Origin: Paulownia fortunei
Taxonomy: Eukaryota > Streptophyta > Magnoliopsida > Lamiales > Paulowniaceae
Length of the DNA: 64,000 nt
Assembly (NCBI GenBank): GCA_019321725.1
Contig: CM033110.1
Span: forward strand, 5,759,278 to 5,823,277
Direction: 5' to 3'
Positions 60,051 to 64,000 of this stretch are shown here, piece by piece (positions within the stretch are counted from its first letter, which is position 1; every line of letters starts with the position of its first letter). The notes below the pieces were generated by a model. The model saw nothing but the letters and a program-made list of their open reading frames with translations. It was not told the DNA's origin and ran no database searches. Position numbers and translations under genes: made by a program.

Positions 60051-62153
60051 CTATATCTGGACAGCTATATAGCCATTATCTATAGAATTCTTCACTGCAT
60101 CCAGCACCAGCTGAGTAATTCTGCTGGTTTGAGCCCACTTAGTATCTGGTTGAAGTCTGAGATCTTTAATGCCCTTTACTAGCCCGGAGAACTCTTGAAT
60201 CATCATAGCCTCCTGTGGTAACTGAGTGGCCACTTGAACTTCTTGAGTTTTCACATTCCACCCGATATGCAGATCAACAAACGTAGCACCTGATGTAAAG
60301 CTGAATCCTGCAGAATTCTCTTCATAAGGGATTATGAAGTCTTCAACATGAAGCGTCCCATTGGAACCACACACTGCCAAGTCCATGGTTTCATGTGAGA
60401 TAAAGGAACAGTAAAATGTTGCAACAGTTTCCTCTTCATCCCAGTACAAAGAGGCGCTGCATGATAAGATGACTCCAGCTGAGTTTCGTATGGTGGTCGG
60501 TAGAGCAGTAACAGTTGTTGGTAGTTTTTGGTCCATAATCCACAATATGGATCCAATGCAGAACCATCCTGTATCTCCTAGTGCACCTAGGGCGTCTAGG
60601 TCAGGTTTTACTCTAATATCATTCTCAAGAAATTGCGGTGTTCCATGAAACGATGAAGAACTGTGGATCTAAAAGCCATAGAAACTTAGGCAATTAGAAG
60701 AGAATTGGTATAACATTAAAAAGCACAATAGATCAGTAGATGTTATAGATACATCTGTATCACCTAGACTAATATCTTATCCACAACTAGATCTCAATCT
60801 TCTTCCCTACATGAATGAAAATTCAAATGTGTTCCAGTGACCTACAATGATAATAACATCACTGTTCCTGTCGCACATGGCAAATCTGCTCACACTCAGA
60901 AATTGGATATAAATCACTGTTCCCCCACCTTCCCAGCAAAGGAAAAAAGCTGAAAGATAGAGAGAAACAGATAGGGAGAGAAGAAGAGGGAGGGGGGAGA
61001 CTATTTTCACCCACCCCTCAGCATCAACTGGGTATTGAATATAAATGCATCCATGTTTGTCCAGATTAAGCTTAAAGAAGCCTAAGCCAGTCAATAAAGC
61101 CAAAAGCATATTCACCAATAGTTTCCCAGAGCTTGCCAAAAATTAGTTATGCCTTCACAGAAAAACAGTTCATTTCAAAGTCATGGCCATTTTTCTCTCT
61201 TTTTTGGGTCGTGCGCATAAACTATATCAGAGTCGATGTATGATGAAAATTTCATTTTTAAAATTTTCACCGACATGCTCATAGATTCCATATTGGTTTC
61301 TAGCAATCAGCAATATGGCAGAGTCGGTGAAATCGGTTATGAGTTCCTCAAATGATGGCATAACATAACAGAATGTGAATTTTCCAAAATATAAATTGAA
61401 ATGTAGCAACTAGTTCATTATATAAGTCTACTTTCCCGTAATCAACAACTGGTGATATAAAACCTCCACTAAAGAGCTCTCTTGAAGACAAAAAGAACAC
61501 AATCAACTAGAATCAGTAAACTTAGTTTAGTTGATTCCCAACCCTGTTCACATTTCAAACTCGGTCAGTGCATCATGAAATGTCCAGCAAAGAAAATGCT
61601 TTGCAAAATTATGCCCCACAGAAAAAAAAACAACATCATAATTCACAATCAAGCAACATTTTCCAGTATCCACAATTATACTCACAGCTTTAACACGTCC
61701 AAAAAGCTCTAAATTCGATATCAGTTCCTTCATTTTTGCAGTCCTGGGGTGATGATACCACATGCTGGCGTCCATAAACTGCACCCCATTAGACTCACAA
61801 GCCTTAAGCATTTCATCAAACATATTAACGTCAAGAGCAGTGGGTTTCTCCAGCAGCAAATGCTTGCCCTTTTGAGCTGCCATCACCGCCCATTTCACAT
61901 GCAGGCTGGTGGGCAGTGGCAGGTACAGTGCATCAACAAAAGGGTCATCCATCAATTCCTCGTAACTTCCATAAAGCTTCACATTTTCGGATAATTTGTT
62001 TTGAACTGCGAATTGTTTGACCTTGTGGATGGAACGGCTGGCGATTGCGACGAGGGTAGCGTTGGGGGATAAGTGTATGGCTCGAGACACTTTTCGAGCG
62101 ATCTCAGCGCATCCCATGATTCCAAAACGAATTGGGTTTTCGTTTTCGGCCAT
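60051..62153 (-). CDS. Gfo/Idh/MocA-family NAD(P)-dependent oxidoreductase
   Basis: Two exons: 62153-61686 (156 codons) and 60668-60051 (206 codons with stop), joined in phase 0 at GCT|GTGAGT and TTTTAG|ATCCAC, giving 361 residues, the usual length of At4g09670-type plant proteins. Residues 9-16 (RFGIMGCAEIARKVSRAI) form the Rossmann dinucleotide-binding loop, in the family's G.mGcA form. LLLEKPTALDV (100-109) holds the EKP motif, with the Lys of the active site; MWYHHPRTAKM (131-141) follows. The second exon supplies the C-terminal substrate domain (DTGWFCIGSILWIM, GTLHVEDFIIPYEEN). The substrate is not known in plants; related enzymes oxidise sugars or trans-dihydrodiols, presumably in the cytosol since no targeting peptide is seen. 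No break was seen. Confidence 0.92.
60669..61685 (-). other. Intron of the oxidoreductase gene
   Basis: 1,017 bases between donor GTGAGTATA and acceptor TGGCTTTTAG. Contains an A/G-rich stretch (about 60940-61000). The 110-codon frame inside has no known domain. Confidence 0.8.
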
Positions 62154-62357
62154 TTTTCGTCTGGATTTTTCTTGTTTATACTATGGAGTGATGAAATGAA
62201 GTAGATGACTTACTGCGACCTTATGGTACGTACTACTTGAATGATAAACGCATAACCATAGGATAATTTATTTTGTAGGATTGCAAAATTCTACGTGATT
62301 CTTACATGGTCCACGTCTCCTTATCCAGAATTGGATGGGATCTTCGTCCTTCGATCA
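62154..62357. promoter_or_regulatory. Upstream region of the oxidoreductase gene
   Basis: Leader and promoter by position; no element could be assigned with confidence. Confidence 0.35.
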
Positions 62358-62520
62358 TTGTTCTGAAACCAGTTCGGTCCGGCTGGACAGACCGGTCAAA
62401 CGGCTACTGAAATGTGAAACCGCCTGGCCCGGTTAAGTCCATAATGGCAAGTAAAAATCGTTGTTCTTAAAAGCTCGATTTAAAATTAGCAGTTGAACCG
62501 TGATCCTGGTTCGTGGAAAG
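62358..62520. mobile_element. Second GC-rich 'accgg' repeat copy
   Basis: Contains GGTCCGGCTGGACAGACCGG, GGCCCGGTTAAG and GTTGAACCGTGATC, related in motif content to 16669-16810. It lies just upstream of the oxidoreductase gene. Confidence 0.5.
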
Positions 62521-62837
62521 TGGTTGACTCTTGATTACTAGTTGGCAAAAGTATATTGATATAGTGTGCCAAAAAAAAAAAGGTTTTGATAAAAAAATAA
62601 AGTAAATATAGGTAAATAAATGATAAGAATTTTTTTAATAAAACTTTAATTCAATGATTGTTGAGAAAAGAGAAGAGTGATAAGACAAGGTTTTTTTAAA
62701 TAGAATTAAATTGTGATTAAAAATCTACAAAAAAAAAAAAAAAAAGAGAAAAAAGAGGGAATGTCTACGAAAAGACGTGGGGAGAGAATGCGATACAGAG
62801 ACAAGACCAAAACAACATACTAGATCACTTTATATAA

Positions 62838-63580
62838 GGTTAAATGGCACTTCACCCCCTCAAATTTGATTATTTTTTCACATTACCTACATAAAGTAAA
62901 TATTAAGTACTTTACTCCCTCAAATTTAATTATTTTGACACTTTACCTCTCAAAAATAAATTTTAAACACTTTACCCCCTCAACTTATACTATTATAACA
63001 CTTTACCCCCTCCCAATGTCAATTTCAAATTAATGTTTTACCATAATACTCTTCATCAGCAGCTATCATTCGTTTTTCTTCCATTTTTCCACACAAAAAT
63101 AAAAAAATGCATCGTATAATTTTTTATTTTATTATTTCTAATGGTAAAAATAAGATAAATTGTGGTACTTTTGTTTTAAATAATAGTTGTATTTTTATCA
63201 ATAGTACTGCGATCAATATTAATTACAATAAAAATATCACTATTTGTTGTATTTTTACCATTAATAATAATAAAAAAATATCACGATGCATATTTTTTAC
63301 TTTTGCATGGAAAAATAGGCAAAAAATGCATGATAACAGCTGACGAAGAACATTTTGAGGAAAATTTGATCTGAAATTGATATTAGGGGTAAATTATTAT
63401 AATAAATATAAGTTGTGAGAACAAACTGCTTAAATTTATTTATTTATTTTTATTTTTTTTGGGAGAGGGCAAAATACAAAAATAGTTAAGTTTGAGTGAA
63501 CAAAGTACTTAAAATTCACTTTTTGAAAAATAATATACCAAAATAGTTAAATTTAGGGGGTTAACTTTAATTTACTCTAG
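62838..63580. mobile_element. Foldback/MULE-type MITE
   Basis: The left arm 'ggttaaatggcacttcaccccctcaaattt' pairs with the reversed right arm 'agtaaattaaagttaaccccctaaattt'. Further in, 'aagtactttactccctcaaa' pairs with 'ttgagtgaacaaagtactt', so the inverted repeats extend inward over about 100 bases. The left arm itself repeats a 'ctttaccccctcaa' unit four times. About 740 bp, non-coding; the 78-codon frame inside has biased composition only. Confidence 0.6.
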
Positions 63581-64000
63581 ATATAAATATATAAACTAGT
63601 ACTTACCCCATGCTAAGGCTGGGGAAATTAGTTTATTTGTTATATTTTTTAATCTATATTTTTGTCAATCTTATAATATATTAGTTTTTAAAAGATCAAA
63701 CTAATGAATTAATAGAGTGCCTAAGCTAGTTTTATATAGATATTTTTGTTCGAAGAATTTTTGTTCAGACCAGATTCCACCACACCCAATTAACCACTTG
63801 GCAAATGAAATAGCATTTGTCTTGTGTTGAGTTGGTTTATACCTATAACTTGGATACCTTTAACTTAATATTTTGTTAGTCTACTAGCACTTTCTATTTC
63901 TATTTGTCTATTTTGTATGATGTTTAAAGGAAAATAAATGTGGTGAAGATGTCCAAGAAATCCAAGAAAAAGTTCAGCCAAAAACTCTAAAACAGAGGCA
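63581..64000. other. AT-rich end of window, no gene seen
   Basis: Nothing recognised. Confidence 0.45.

Noticed and set aside
60332..60556. 74-codon minus frame
   Set aside because: Alternative frame of oxidoreductase exon 2.
61548..61685. Read-through end of the oxidoreductase exon 1 frame (201-codon version)
   Set aside because: The added 45 residues are not family-like, and a consensus donor GTGAGT stands exactly where the conserved protein continues in exon 2.
63107..63343. 78-codon plus frame rich in Asn/Ile
   Set aside because: Composition artefact inside a foldback element.

Overview
The window is nuclear DNA of a flowering plant, almost certainly a eudicot. It is strongly AT-rich, has spliced genes, plant-only protein families (AP2/ERF, QALGGH-type C2H2, plant mobile domain) and the usual mix of plant transposons. 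Nothing prokaryotic, organellar or viral was recognised. The species cannot be named from the sequence.

Only three genes look intact. An intronless group IX ERF transcription factor (ERF1/ERF15 type) lies at 12.2-12.7 kb (+). A single-finger C2H2 repressor with two EAR motifs (ZFP4/ZFP7-like) has its coding exon at 56.7-57.5 kb (+), and its leader, carrying a 1.6 kb intron and a uORF, starts near 54.7 kb. A two-exon Gfo/Idh/MocA-type oxidoreductase lies at 60.05-62.15 kb (-), convergent with the zinc-finger gene.

The rest is transposon debris. From 0-5.5 kb there is a minus-strand Athila-like Ty3/gypsy end (gag, tRNA-Asp primer site, LTR), a second related LTR, and a plus-strand Tat-type 3' end with an antisense ORF, polypurine tract and LTR. 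From 6.4-12.7 kb a promoter-like block occurs three times; the last copy serves the live ERF gene and the middle one precedes a decayed ERF relic. From 16.1-19.1 kb lies an internally deleted LINE. From 21.7-24 kb is a decayed PIF/Harbinger element with transposase and Myb/SANT protein, followed by a broken GRF-zinc-finger gene. From 28-36.8 kb is a decayed minus-strand copia element (both LTRs, zinc knuckle, protease, integrase end, RT) with a nested long LTR; a relative of that LTR lies at 37.9-39 kb and another copia LTR with primer site at 39.45-39.95 kb.

The most interesting block is 41.9-48.95 kb, an apparent 7 kb Mutator-like element (MULE). It carries a complete but dead transposase gene and, on the same strand, a dead plant mobile domain (PMD) gene. 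Both are broken mainly at codons where Gln, Trp or Asp is expected, as C-to-T/G-to-A decay would produce. Its ends carry clustered GAAAGCGCAA motifs, one pair forming a near-perfect 28-nt-arm hairpin. Several MITE-like inverted-repeat elements, microsatellites and a G-tract fill the remaining AT-rich spacers.
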